Assembly (NCBI GenBank): GCA_030280995.1 | Contig: JASXTE010000004.1 | Coordinates: 39,178,797-39,242,796 of the forward strand | Source of the DNA: Hemileia vastatrix | Lineage: Eukaryota > Basidiomycota > Pucciniomycetes > Pucciniales > Zaghouaniaceae | DNA: 64,000 bases | Direction of reading: 5' to 3' | In this document: positions 45,601 through 56,814 of the stretch, one piece after another | Layout: the number at the start of each line of letters is the position of its first letter | How positions within the stretch are numbered: the stretch's first letter is position 1 | Position numbers and translations under genes: made by a program | The notes under the pieces: generated by a model | What the model was told of the DNA's origin: nothing | Seen by the model: the letters and a program-made list of their open reading frames with translations, nothing else | The model's database searches: none

Positions 45601-45939
45601 CTGGGCTGGCCTCCCTTTAATTCTGCCATTGCCTGATTCATCTGCTGAAACCCTACCTTGCAATTGTTTTGCAACTGCTCTACTTCTTTGAACATGAGAG
45701 ATTTTGATTCCTCCAACTTCAGAACCTGTTTGTCCAGGTGGGACAGTTGATCCTGAAGAGGAGGAGACATCTTTTTTATAGTTATATTTTTTAAGAGGGT
45801 GTCCTTTTCCTTTATACTCATGCTTTCTGGCTGGGGGTACTGTTGTCCCTCCATGGTGATGTCCTGGAAAGTTTTTGTTAGCTTTAGACCTGGTATTATA
45901 AGCAGGCTGTTCACTTACACTATCCTGGGGAGCACTCAT
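42637..45939 (-). CDS. Gypsy Gag, protease and N-terminal reverse transcriptase
   Basis: 1100 open codons reading leftward from the ATG at 45939. A basic, low-complexity N-terminus is followed by a coiled coil near 320-380 and a retrotransposon Gag region around 450-640 (KNWPKIDQYPTYDGEASSDW). A zinc knuckle (CYKCNKPWVKGHKC) lies near 678, the protease Asp motif (VLDTGAAGSVVS) near 793, and the RT start (KKKPYPASPMKRKDIEDN) near 993. The frame ends inside RT after GYYQIPVEKNSQNF, where the sequence moves to the frame of 40073-42643. RT is normally uninterrupted, so this is more likely an indel in a T run than programmed frameshifting. Confidence 0.9.
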   Translation of the reverse strand: MSAPQDSVSEQPAYNTRSKANKNFPGHHHGGTTVPPARKHEYKGKGHPLKKYNYKKDVSSSSGSTVPPGQTGSEVGGIKISHVQRSRAVAKQLQGRVSADESGNGRIKGRPAQSIKSATPYPRRVHSLPGENPGRQMEMGLVSPTVDKPQLQQGSTPSSDFLSSPLQGKKAPKIRTGNHPLVSNLPSQIRHNTDNYNIGNSIDVKSVQKIEEDLRNLGFRVDTPDLSFVHNNSTIYNDNTVNPQLQPPTSEMRSSQESERIEKEDMEYFNNNPTVHRIVSALWNRMTDCEEQTVKLTSDTISSLTLKISQLATRNKELEKEHLSLTLKYDSLSNKYNDLSNKFCELEKLYETHLLKTESRTKLSFAQTNQSVSELLQRLTKVEIETANLLMNQDNHKYNQYNNNPFIGKSESHSFPVPPQLKPSGGSVKSENVSHKSVQEEIQDHLSKVNELLNLPKISEIKSNQKNWPKIDQYPTYDGEASSDWQHFIQRIDNLKFSYKLPDEEITSKLISLFKDVALLWFEAVLSEGGDYSWAEWKQLIEKQFGGSKFRLTQQRLYEKTRYNPLNGDKPMVFLMNLNKILKAIEPHMDFNLWKDKIIYKLPISVRDIFVARTLNVTEYSDFINICNEILLNHKYESRYSTYKQHVEPVKTQNSKTLQEKQKKPTAPVVPKKYETNTCYKCNKPWVKGHKCEKNINIVENQHESETETEKSKESSDYDSNISYSDENEVCMLEDDLSIFENPILNMDSNESLMNFEDAEIIKDIQADNFRMTSITVPAIISGENVNIVLDTGAAGSVVSTNTLQKIDIEYKFKLEPLQNKNWRGLGSVLHPIGQYKAAVFFKHQHGYVRVTCDFVVMDNTNCSNCFIIGNDILTKFGVKLDPANNNFTIGMNGKRKFKINSFNTVLHIESVTNSPSKGRESNEMELLETEISKASFGTQISETEKDNILELIKAFPMAFAHGTNELGLVKDHEMKISLTCDMDNIPASLKKKPYPASPMKRKDIEDNIKMLLKMSILEKVETTPKYCVISPVLISYEQDKARLCGDYRALNTFTVDDIYPLPRIASIHATLKGAKYISCLDGNKGYYQIPVEKNSQNFC

Positions 45940-46433
45940 ATTGTTCAGAATAACAATATTTTACGTCTACAAAAGGAAAAAACTCTATGGAATTAGTAGA
46001 CAAAAGATATTAGCAATTATATTACTAATAAAAAAGCAATGGAGCTTACCCTGAATTTATATCTTTATTTATTTAAATAAAATATAAGAAAAATTCGAAA
46101 AAATCTGTTAAAAATATAATAATAAGTTTAACCAAACCTCTATAAGGGTGAATAATTAGCTTACCAAGCTTTAGCCAAATACCAATTTAATTGGGTGTTA
46201 TATTGGTGTCCAAATACCAAGTGAAATTGGGTTTATATTGGGTACAGTTACTACTGTAAATACCTAATTTTTATGATAAAAAATTAGTACAATTATTATA
46301 AGGGTTCTTTTCCGTAATCAATGAGTTATGATGACCCACTAATATGCAGCAGACCCAAATATTTGGTTAATTTTGAGCTGTACTAAGGTAAAAATCACGT
46401 CCCAAGGCTTATACTAAATAATAAGTAAAATAT

Positions 46434-46450
46434 AAGGAAAGACCCCCAAT
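46434..46450 (-). other. Probable primer-binding site of the Gypsy element
   Basis: On the minus strand, ATTGGGGGTCTTTCC directly follows the 5' LTR, the normal position of a tRNA primer-binding site. I could not assign it to a particular tRNA. Confidence 0.4.
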
Positions 46451-47627
46451 TGTCAGTATAGTCTAGTATATAAGTATGATATAATAGTGTTATTTTATGG
46501 TCCTACTACTTATTAATAAATGATTTAGTGATTAAACCTCAGGGGAAGACTAATAGAATAGTTATACTCAAATAAAACTCACAATACTTGGATTTAAATG
46601 CGTGCTAGTGGTGGAAAATAGAAGAATAAAATATAGTTATAGCTTATATAAAGATAATATCAATTTATAAGGGCTTTATAGTATATTTCTGAATGCTAAT
46701 AATTGTATTGTAGTGTTTTTTTGAAGTGTAGTAATTGAATGATGATAATAAACCGTCAAAATCCCTCCTTACTTATACCCAAATCCACTGGAGTGCACAG
46801 ACCTTCAATCCAGATGATGTCACTGCTATCCCCGGCAATTACAGCACTGTGAGGGCCCATCACCTCCCCATGGCGTCCACTTCAAGCAGTTTCAACACCC
46901 AGACCTCCAGTAAAGACCCTCCATCAATATTAATAATAACACAGAGTCATACCATAAATAGAAAACCCAGATAAAAGCGGATACCATAAAGAAACAGGTA
47001 AAATAAATAATCAAAAAGAGATTTAATGAAACTAAAAGCATATAAATGAAACAAATAAAATTTCCAAGCCCCCAAACACATCCCCAAGCATCCACATTAA
47101 CCCAGAAACATCCTTCCAACCCATAAATCCGTGAATAACCATCCAAGGAAGTAATTTTAGTTGTCCAAACTGGGTGTATGCGCCTGATATAGGTGTCTAT
47201 GCTTCTGTAGGCGTTGCGAGTCCACTGATTTTGTCCATATGACCTAAAATAAGCAGAAAAACAAAGTTTATAGGCTATTAAGGGGCTAAAACCCACTTAT
47301 ATACCTAAATATACATAATATACTGCATATTTCACTGAATATGAGATTTATGTATACATATAAGCTTATGTATGTCAATAATTACTTCATATCACTTAAG
47401 ATAAGTATATTATGACTCCATTAACACCTTAATAAGTATTATTAGGCAATGGATAAGCTATTTAAACTATTATAAATTATATAATAGAATAATAATTATA
47501 TATATATATAGTAAAATAATATATATTATTATTTTAACCTTATTTTTAAGATATAAGCTTAATCTAGTTAAGGTTATCTTATTTTAAGCATATGAAATAC
47601 TCAGTCCTAAGGATATTTAGGCTGACA
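46451..47627 (-). repeat. 5' LTR of the Gypsy element
   Basis: This 1177-bp repeat is nearly identical to the 3' LTR. The differences include two C/T changes at CpG positions (ATTTCGTCC against ATTTTGTCC, and GTGAG against GCGAG) and a 2-bp TA indel. Confidence 0.95.
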
Positions 47628-47639
47628 CACCCCCTAATA

Positions 47640-48120
47640 ATTCCCCAAAAAAAACCCAAAGGTTCCCAGAAATGTGTCAAAAAGTTCCAAAAAAAAGTGT
47701 TTAAAAGTCCCCAAAAAAGTGTCCAAAAGTCCTCAAAACAGTTTACAAAAGTCCCCAGAAAAATGCAAAAAAGTTCCAAAAATAAGTGCCAAAAATTATC
47801 CATAAAAGTGCCAAGAAATTCCTAAAAGTAACATGAAATTTTTTTTAGAACATTTCCAAATTGTTTTATGAAAAAACAGACCCCAAATAGCCCAAAAACA
47901 CCTAAGATTCATGGGGAAATTCTTAAAAAAAGAGTTCTGAATCATTTTAGCAAAAAAAAGGAAAGCCCCAATATGGTCCAAAACACCTAAAAAAAAGTGG
48001 AAAATTCTCAGGAACTTTTTTTGAATTGTTTACTAATGATTCTGAAGCAATTTAGAAAAACAAAAGGCCAAAAAAAGAGAAAAAACCTAAAAATGACCGA
48101 AAAACACCAAAAAGTCAATA
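47640..48120. repeat. Degenerate AAAAGTCCCC-type minisatellite of element B
   Basis: Short units such as AAAAGTCCCCAAAAAAGTGT repeat here, continuing the A-family sequence of element B to the right of nested element C. It matches the block at 13880-14500 in element A. Confidence 0.65.
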
Positions 48121-49195
48121 AAACAAGAATAAAAATGATTGAGAAACAAGAAAAAGGAAAAAATAATATTTAAATCAGAAACTAAACTAAAAACTCTGAT
48201 AATAAAAAGAACAAAAAAAGACATTTCAATCAACAATTAAATAACAAAAAATGAGAAACTGACTTGCCTTGACAGCTGAGGAGTAAGAAGTATCAGAGCC
48301 AAAAATGAGTGATAGAAGTTAGATATGAAGAGAATATGAGATATCTTACTGATACTGAACCTTAGAAATGTTATGTGATTTCAAATTTTATGTAAATTCA
48401 AGGCTGGAAGCTGAACCAAAACAAATAAAACTGTAAAACTGGAGAAATTCATTAAAAAAAAGTGAAAATTGATGAAGAAGTGTTGAAGATTGAGGGTAAG
48501 TGTATGATTATGGGATTGATTAAGTGCTTTTAAGTCATATACTTCACTCATATTAAAATTCCCTTAAGTATCAGGTGCCAAAAACCTAAGTGTTGGCATT
48601 TTTTACCTAGTGCTAACTAATTGTGAAGAAGAAGGGATGTGTTTTGATGACTTGTTTGACCCAAAAGAAAATGTGTTTGGGAAAAACATACTGTTGAAAT
48701 ATTTCTTTCCAGGGAAGGTGTATTTCATTTTTTGATCACATGTTTGGTACTATTTTTGTGGTGTGTTTATGTGGCATGTTTGGTAAGTTATGAGACCCCC
48801 TATTGAAATTTAGGATGTATTATTAGAAAAACAATTAAGTGAATAATGCTAATTGGGTTAAATGATGATTATGAAAGGTGTAAGAAGTTTAAATATGCAT
48901 TAGGGGGTGTCAGTTCTGAAAAATACGTACTTAACTAAAGTATGGATTTTGAAGTAAATCAGAACTTAAATTTTGCAAAAAAGTCACTTATTTCAAAAAT
49001 GGGTGTCAGTTATGACCTCAAATCAGCACTTTTTTCCCAATTTATTTTTCACAACCACATGTTTGACAAATCACCCCTTACTTTTCAACCCTGTCCCTGT
49101 CACATGTGACACCCAGACCTCCATCCCCTCATCACTCCTTGGCACACACTCCTCACTGAGATTTGAAACATTTTATTGTGACATTTTGACCAGGC

Positions 49196-50540
49196 ATGTT
49201 TTTTTCCTTCTTTTTTAATATTTTCAACATCTTAATCTCTTTTCTTGTAACAAAAAAGCTTCATAGTTCCTCACAGAAAACCAAAAACTCAAAAGCCAAC
49301 TCAAAAAATGCTACATCACCAAGGTCTACCTGTAATGCAAGCCCCTCACCTGAGAAATCAAAGTCTGGAATGCTAAAAAAGGAAGATTATCTCATCATCA
49401 TCAAATTTGTCAAAATTAAATTGAATTATGATGCATGTTTTGGATGTGAAAAGTCCACCCAAATTGGACATCCACATTCATCAAAAGTCAATGTCTTTTT
49501 ATTGATGGAAAATGAAGTAAAAAAGAAAACAAAAGGGAGAATCAACATCAATCTTAAGCAAATGAAGGAGAGGTTCAAAATTTATCAATCAAAATATAAA
49601 AAGGCTCATTTTGCTTCCACTTTCACTAGCTTCAGTATTGATGATGATGATTTGGAGATTGGAACTACTACTGTTTTGGAAGAGCTCAATGTCATGTGTC
49701 CTTTCTATGAGGAAATGGATAATCTTTTTGGTTCAAGAGCTGATTTCAACCCTTGGTTTTACAAAATACTACTAATAATATTCCCTATGTTTCTCAACCA
49801 TCCAATAATCCTCCTGACACACCTTTTCTTCAACAACATCAATCCCCTCCAGCTTCTAACCATAGTCCAGCTGAAGATGATCCTGACTATCAAGGAGAAC
49901 AATTATTTTGGAGCAGATCTGAGTCCTCAGAGCCCAAATCTTTTCATGTATTTTTACTTTTTATCTTTTCATAAATTTTTCTCTAAATTTCTCATTTTTA
50001 CTGTTTTAGCCTCCTCCTACTCAAAATCAAATTTCTAAAAATATAAATGATTCTGGCAATGACAATCCTGCTTTGGAAGCTTCTTTAGATGAGCTTCCTG
50101 AACCCTCTAGCTCAAACTCCAGACTAAAGTGTAATGCCTCAAATTTAATGAACTTGATTCATCTTATAAAACATGGTAATACTCCAGCCAGCTTTTTGTC
50201 CTCCCTTGAAAATACTTTTGATTAAGATGATTTAAGTAAGTTTTTTTCACTATATATCTTCTTCAATAAGATATTTATTTATTTTTTCTATTATATTTTC
50301 TCAGAAAAATCATCTATTTCAAAAAATTCCATTGACTTTGAGAAGATGAAGTCATACACTAATGAAAGATCAAAGGGCCTTAGATTTAAAGGAAAATTTT
50401 TTTGCTTCAATCAAATTTTGAAAAGGCATGATTCAATGCAGAGGAGATGGAAAGAGTTCATCTTTGCTCAGAGAAAACAAAAGACTGTGGCTTTCAAAGA
50501 GAAGTGGAAAGTTGTGATTTGGAAAAGCAAGAAAAATTAA
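49196..50540 (+). pseudogene. Myb/SANT-like protein of element H
   Basis: The DNA-binding domain is the best preserved of the set: LIIIKFVKIKLNYDACFG, SKVNVFLLMENEVKKKTKG, NLKQMKERFKIYQSKYKKA, then an acidic helix region with LNVMCPFYEEMDNLFGSRA. A frameshift near 49755 moves the sequence to a neighbouring frame rich in Pro, Asn and Gln (VSQPSNNPPDTPFLQQHQ). Apparent introns follow near 49950-50010 and 50235-50305, and a stop lies at about 50224. The last exon ends in a very basic helix (QRRWKEFIFAQRKQK). It is likely the accessory targeting partner of the transposase. Confidence 0.65.
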
Positions 50541-50739
50541 AAAAAATAATTTGTTATGGAATGTGTAAAAAATGGCCAATCTTATGAGGACATTAAAAAA
50601 TTACTTGAATTTTTAAATTGATTAATTGTTTTCTTGGTTAATGGTTGGGGAATGAATTTAATAATTATTTTTAATGTTATCAAAAATATTTATTTAATGA
50701 GATTCTTATAACACCTTTTTTCCTTAATGGACTCTAATA

Positions 50740-53700
50740 CACCATGCAATATTTGGGGGGGACTTGCTAGAAAGTCCTCCACTTGGACTCAGATGGAACT
50801 CAGAATGAACTCACACTGAATTCAGACTGAAATCTTCCTGAAATATACTTGAAATATTCACAAAACATGGGTGATTTTTTATTGAAAGCATTATGAAAAA
50901 CTATTCAAATCTGAAAGGAAATAAGAATATAAATGTTTTTGAAATCTTCTCAATAAACAATACTTTTTGATGAAATGTAATAAGATGATCTTTTTGAATG
51001 AAAATTTAAGAATAAAGATACATGAAATTACATTCTTTTTTCTTAAGTATAAATTTTAACCATTTTAAGAAATATACTACATATTTTTAAAAAAATTTAA
51101 AAAAATTTCATGACTTCTTAATGTAGAAAAAATCCATTTTGTCATTATACAAATCTTTCATTTTTTTATAGAGACCATGTAAACTGGATTATTCTCAATT
51201 TTTTTCAGAATTATAAGCTTATGCAATACATTTTTTTTATAAAAATTAATTATATAACTAAAAAATTAAGCCATAGTTCCTATCCAATATTATATTCTAA
51301 ATTTCTAGATAAAAGACACAAAATTATAAAAAATAAATGCAGTAAGATTTTATTTTCAAAAGATAGACATGATGAAGCACACAAATTTCTCCTTTCTCCA
51401 AATAAATAAAAATTTAAGAATGAGATTATATATGTTAACAAACAAAAATTTCTTCAAGTGATAAAGTCTAATATTTTTTTATAAAATTCAAAAATTCAAG
51501 AAAATGATACAAACAGTAAGTAAAGTTATTTTGGTCTTTTATAGGATTAAATGTTCTTAAATTCAAAAGCATTTTATGTTATATTTTTAGTAAATCAAAT
51601 ACTTTTTATAACAATGAAGCAATTTTTATCAAATCCATAAATATTCTTTAGGTCAATTTTCATTCTTTAAATTAATTTGATCAAGTCACAAAAATTAACT
51701 TCTACTAAGTGAAATTTTGCTCTTAAAGTCATTTAATTAAAAGGAACACAAAATATCAAAGGTAAAATTAATATAGATCACCAAATATTCTTTAGAAATG
51801 TAAGCTGAATGCTTTATTTTTCTAGAATTCAATAATTGAAGATGTCAATATTTTTCACCTGGGTATACACAGCACAAACTAAACAGATTTATATCATGCA
51901 CTATGAGAGTTTTCGAATTTAAATATCAAGTTCTACTACTTTCACAGACTCTATATTTTGTATTAAAGTGAATTTTTATGTATCAATGCATGATTATATT
52001 TATAGAAGAATCAATATATGAGAGTATCGTTTGAAATGAGAAAAATTATATATTTATAGTGATACTCATAGAAAAGGCTAATATTAGAATAATTGAATTT
52101 TTATTAATTTACAGTTAAGAAAATATTTTAAATAGAAGGATGAAATATATCAATTTTTCCTTTTTGTTCTTTAAATTGAGTATAGTAGTGCATAAATACC
52201 TTCTTTCTTTCAAGAACAAGAGTATTGACCATGTTAATTTACAATACAAAATGCAAACATTATATTCAAGTGAAAAAATACAGATTAATAATTTATTGAT
52301 TCTTTTTTAGTAATATGATTTTAACACCAATATTCAAAAAAAAAAAAAAAGTTCTTTATTAGCAAATATAAATAATAAAAATAATTTGAGATTTTATTGA
52401 AAAGTAAAAATTCATGCCTCTTCTAAGTTATCTTCCTTATTAAGAATATATACTTAAATAAATTAATTTTTATAAAAATGAATTTTAATGGAATAGGTTT
52501 TGAAATTTTCATTTAATTTCAAAAGAACAATTTAAGGCTGTAAGTTGAAATCCTCTTCAAGCTCAAATTGATGAAAAATATAATTTTCACATTTTTAAAC
52601 TATCTGAATTCATAACTTGAGGTTTTCTATAAAATTTGAAGTAAAAATCTAAGAAAAAAGATTTTGATAATCAAAAGGAGCTATATAATTTTTAATAAAT
52701 ACAAAAATAATATTCCTCAAATATAGTTTAAATAAAAAAAGAAAAAGTTCTGTCTTTTCATGTGCATTGTAGATAAAAACAATGAAATTGAGAAGCTTTT
52801 TAAATATATCATATGAGAAAACTCAAATTATAATAATCAAGAGGAAGCTTAAAGATTTAATTATTAAAACAAAAATCAGAATAATTCAAAATTTTTATTT
52901 ATGTTCAGAGTTTCCTAGTATTTGGTATAAATCTTTTCAATAAAAAGATAAAACTGGGCATGCATTTAGGAATTTACAATCAAATTTTAAATAAAATAAA
53001 TAAAATTCTCACAGATTAACTTATCTTGCACAGTGGTCAGGAACAGAATGTCATTGGGAGCTCAATCCAAGTCCCATCACGACTAAGATTTTTATGTTTA
53101 TAAAATTGTATATAGTTCTTTGTGTGAAAAAATTTAAGCAATGGAAAGGGCTCAAGGGGCTTATTTTTTTTTCTAAATCAATATAATTAAATATATTGGA
53201 ACTTCTTTATTATTTAATTCTCTTAAATTTTTATTTATTAATTATAAGTATTCAGATTTTTATATTAATGATAGAAAAAACAAAAAAAATATAAAAGGTA
53301 AAATATAGTAAATATTTTTTTGTTCAAGTCTCATCTGCACTCTATAAGGAAATCCATAGCTATTTTTCATCTCACCAAAAGCAATTAATATTAAATTAAA
53401 GGATAAAAAATTTCACCTCATAATATAGAAAAGAGATTTTTATTTTTAATATCATAGGAGCTTTTTTCCATTTTTCAATTTTTTTCTAGAATTTACCTGT
53501 AAAATTCATTTTTTATCTTATGTATAACTATCACAATTATTCCATGAAATGATTATTTATAAAATGTACTAGGGCTTTAAGGCTGGTTTTTATATTTTTA
53601 TAATTCTTCTACTTCGAATAAAAGTATTTATTACAAACAGCTAATATATGTATATTTTGAATTGATTATGAATGTAAAATAGCCATACAACAGGTTTAAA

Positions 53701-54523
53701 TATTATTTTTATAAGTGGAAGCAAAACATCATATTATTGCAGGGTGGGCTCTATCCTTTGGCAAAAAGATAGAGTTCATCTTCTGTTTTTCACCACCTTT
53801 TTTGATACTCACTCAACCCCTTTATACATACTTTTCTGACTCTTCACCTGTTTCATTTCTACTCCCTCCCCTTTCTTTTTGCTCATCATCCTTTTAACTT
53901 TGTTTTGCTTTTGATGCCTTCAAACCTGAAATTTTACTCTTCTCACCCTTCCTCACCTGTTTTGCTCACACTCCATCCTCTTCCCATTTGTTTTTCAGCC
54001 CATTTCACCCCTTTATCTCAAATCTTGACCCTCCTAATTCTTTCTTTTTCCTCTTTCTACCCCACCCCACCCCTTCTGATTGCCATATTACCCCACCACA
54101 CCCTTTGGGCTCCCAGTCCACACCACCATACCCCACTCTTTACCACTTCCACCCCCTTGCTAACCTTTTTCATTCCCCACCACCTCTTTTTCTATCCTCC
54201 CCACCTCTTTTATTCTCACCCTAAATCTATTGCTCTTCAATATAATCCACCCCCCACACTTTATAACTGCTCCCTTTTAATTTCTACCTTACCTCTTTCA
54301 CTCTAAAGGGAGTAAAAGGGGGTGGAGAAGGGAGTGAAAGGAGTGAGTTCAAGGGAGGAGGGATGGAGAGGTGTGGAGAGGCAACCACAAAGTGTGAATA
54401 TGAAATATAACAGGTAAGAGAGAATTAAAATGAGCATAAGGGAGAAGATTTAACAGGGGAAGAACATGATACGGTCCAGAAATTGAAGGAAAAATTATGG
54501 AAGGAGAATTTTAAAATAAAGTA

Positions 54524-54557
<34 letters not shown>

Positions 54558-55374
54558 CATAACAAGGAATGGGAATGGGTTATATCCTGATACCAAAAAA
54601 AAATAAAACCCAAATTCTAGTGTACTAATTATTAGACATATGATTCTTCATCATAAAATTCCACCCTTAGTATTGTGATTTATTGAAGAAGGAAATTTAT
54701 TATTTAAAAATAATAGTGACCAGATCATTTTTTCACTTTATTAAAAAAATTATATGTACTAATTATATAAATGATAACTCTAAATTAATGTATTTTAATC
54801 ATATTTGAAAGAAATTTTTAACCTTCAAAAATATTTTAAAGCATGAAAAAATTGATAATTCCTGAGCATATTATTAGAATAAATATATATATTTACAAAA
54901 CTTTTAATGATGAAATCTAATGAAAAATATCAGTATTCTACATATTTTCTCTTCAAAAACATCTTATGATATTAAGTAATTTCTCTATATATTGATAGCT
55001 CCACAAACTTATGTGAAGATGTAAAAAAGCTTTTGATCAGATTTACATAAGAAATTTACTATTACATATGAACTTATAAAGCAGAAGCAAATTATTTTTA
55101 AAATCTTATGCATTTTCCAGTCTTTTAATTTTATGAACTTCACTCATAATAATATTCCTTTTATAATTAGAGTAAGTGAGATTACAAGACTTTTTTCAAT
55201 AATGATCAACTGTGCTTCAATAAGTATTCAACTTGTCTTTGAGATTATTTCAGAGAGGTTCCAAGCTTGATTGTTGTTTGTTTCATCACTGCCTCATTAT
55301 GTGCTCAATTAAATATGAATTTGGGTTCAAGGTTGCGGACTTGCTAGCAAGTCCGCACCCCATATTGCGTGTTG
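50740..55374. mobile_element. 4.6-kb non-coding CACTA-type element, TSD ATA
   Basis: The left end CACCATGCAATATTTGGGGG and the right end CCCCATATTGCGTGTTG, with GGACTTGCTAG motifs just inside both, match the three MITEs. ATA flanks it at 50737-50739 and 55375-55377. The first and last 100-150 bp resemble the MITEs, while the 4.3-kb centre is unrelated AT-rich sequence with a polypyrimidine/polypurine block at 53730-54430. No transposase or other gene was recognised, so it is a large non-autonomous derivative. Confidence 0.8.
53730..54430. repeat. Polypyrimidine block followed by a polypurine block
   Basis: The + strand is dominated by C and T from about 53730 to 54305 and switches abruptly to G and A from 54306 to about 54430. 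Frames such as 53905-54306 give Pro/Ser/Leu/His-rich nonsense and are a consequence of this composition. A TA run of about 30 bp follows at 54527-54556. Confidence 0.8.
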
Positions 55375-55519
55375 ATATATTGCACTTTTGGAATTTCAGA
55401 TGGTAAAATATTAATGACACCTGTGAAAAAATCCTCATCAACATAATTTTAACACCTCACCACAATTTGAATTTATAAATCTAGCTAAGTCAACAACATT
55501 ATATATATTTTTGGGAAAT

Positions 55520-55660
55520 TTGGAAATACCCTCCCCTGTATTTTATTGAAGAAAGGGTTGGGTAACACCAAATTTTTCTAAATCATCAATTTTACATGTG
55601 AGATTTGAAAATTTGGAAATATCTTCCCCTGAATTTTATTGAAGTAAGGGGTGAAAATAA
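55520..55660 (-). terminator. Paired hairpins 3' of the element H dioxygenase gene
   Basis: Two units (CCCTCCCCTGTATTTTATTG..AAGGGTTGGG, and CTTCCCCTGAATTTTATTG..AAGGGG) lie about 330-450 bp downstream of the dioxygenase stop. On the gene strand both loops carry AATAAA. Confidence 0.55.
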
Positions 55661-56814
55661 CCAAATTTTAATATAATTTTATAAATTAATAAATAAGATA
55701 AATCAAATTTACTAGTTTTAAAGTAATGAAAATTCCTTAAGACAAAATGCAGATCAGGTCTAGAAACCATGTTTGGGACTTTCCACAGGTATAGGCTAGA
55801 GTAACCCCATGAAACAAATTAATTTTGTCATGATTACCATTTATACAACACAAGTTTGTTGGCCCATTAATTTAGTTTGGTAAACTGAAATATCAAATTT
55901 ATTTATTAAAAATTTATTAAAGAATAATTAATATTTGATGACTTCAAAAATCCCCATACTTTTTTAATCTAACTTAAGTTTTATTAAATTTATTACTTTT
56001 AACTTCTTTTTTTACCTTGTTTATCCTTTGGATTAGCTTTTGAATTATTTGGAAGGAGAAGCCAAAATGAGTGAAGTTGTGACAATATTCCAAACCTGGA
56101 GGAGCTTTTTTTTTCTGGTGATTATTGTGAGAAGAGTTCCAAAAAGATTCAATGATTTTATTTCCTAATCCAAAATCAATTATACACCTTTTTTCAAGGA
56201 AATATAAACCATGCACCTTGATTTTAGTAGGTGAAGGAATATGTTGTCCAGTTAAAGGATTGATATAAGAGAAGATCCCCAAAGTAAGATAATTGGCATC
56301 ATTCAAATCAGCATGAATCTTGTTATGAAATCCTGAATGAGTGATTATAAAATTTGAAAAAAATAGGGGGTATCAATGTTCAGGGATCCGCAATTAGGGA
56401 TCAGGAATTCTTTTTCCTAGGATCAGACATTATTAATTGCAGAAGATTCTTATCCACTAGCCCCAGGTCTAGTGGATAAGGAATCCAAGATAATGCATTA
56501 TCCTGCCTCTTATACCCCAATTCATGTTCCTAATTCCTGATCCCAAACTCATCACATCCATGATAGATTTTTAGGTCACATGACTTATAATTGCTGATGC
56601 CATCCTCAAGTGTTTCCTCACTCTATGAAACTAAATTTTGGTGTCAAACACATAACAATTTTTCTCATCCTTATGTGTCTCTTCACTCTATGATACTTAA
56701 TTTTGGAGGCAAACACATAACATTTTTTTCTATCTACACACCTCACCTGCTTATTTGGTGGAAAATTCCCACTTCCCACTTCCCACTCATCACCTAAACC
56801 TTCTACTGAAAATA

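Larger units (their letters stand above)
38784..47627 (-). mobile_element. Full-length Ty3/Gypsy chromovirus-type retrotransposon, TSD CACCC
   Basis: Two LTRs (38784-39958 and 46451-47627) with TGTCAG..CTGACA ends flank a 6.5-kb interior. CACCC is duplicated at 38779-38783 and 47628-47632. The element is transcribed leftward. Gene order is Gag, protease, reverse transcriptase, RNase H, integrase, chromodomain, typical of chromoviruses. The LTRs differ at about ten positions plus a 2-bp TA indel in roughly 1175 bp, so the insertion is young. One frame break lies inside the reverse transcriptase. Confidence 0.95.
35020..47635. mobile_element. PIF/Harbinger element C nested in B and split by a Gypsy element, TSD AAT
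   Basis: The left end is AGGGGGTGTCAAACATTACC. The right end, GGTAATGTTTGACACCC plus CCT, is split at 38783/47628 by the Gypsy insertion. AAT flanks both sides (35017-35019, 47636-47638). Without the Gypsy the element is about 3.77 kb. It holds tandem repeats (35580-36250), a dioxygenase 3' tail with hairpins in + sense (about 36650-36720), a cysteine-motif/coiled-coil gene (+) and a transposase remnant (-). The dioxygenase and Myb-like coding regions are missing. Confidence 0.85.
32125..48801. mobile_element. PIF/Harbinger element B, A-family, internally deleted and carrying nested insertions
   Basis: The left end AGGGGGTCTCAAATCTAACC and the right end GGTAAGTTATGAGACCCCCT match the A family. 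Flanks AAA and ATT do not form a clean duplication. Collinear with A are the C-terminal half of the Myb-like gene (32556-33120 and 33912-34060), the tail of the coiled-coil gene, the dioxygenase 3' tail with one hairpin, the degenerate minisatellite (47640-48120) and the right subterminal region. The dioxygenase body and the whole transposase are deleted. A solo LTR (33122-33911) and element C (35020-47635) are inserted. Confidence 0.75.

Noticed and set aside
53905..54306. 133-codon Pro/Ser/Leu-rich frame
   Set aside because: Product of the polypyrimidine block inside a non-coding CACTA element.
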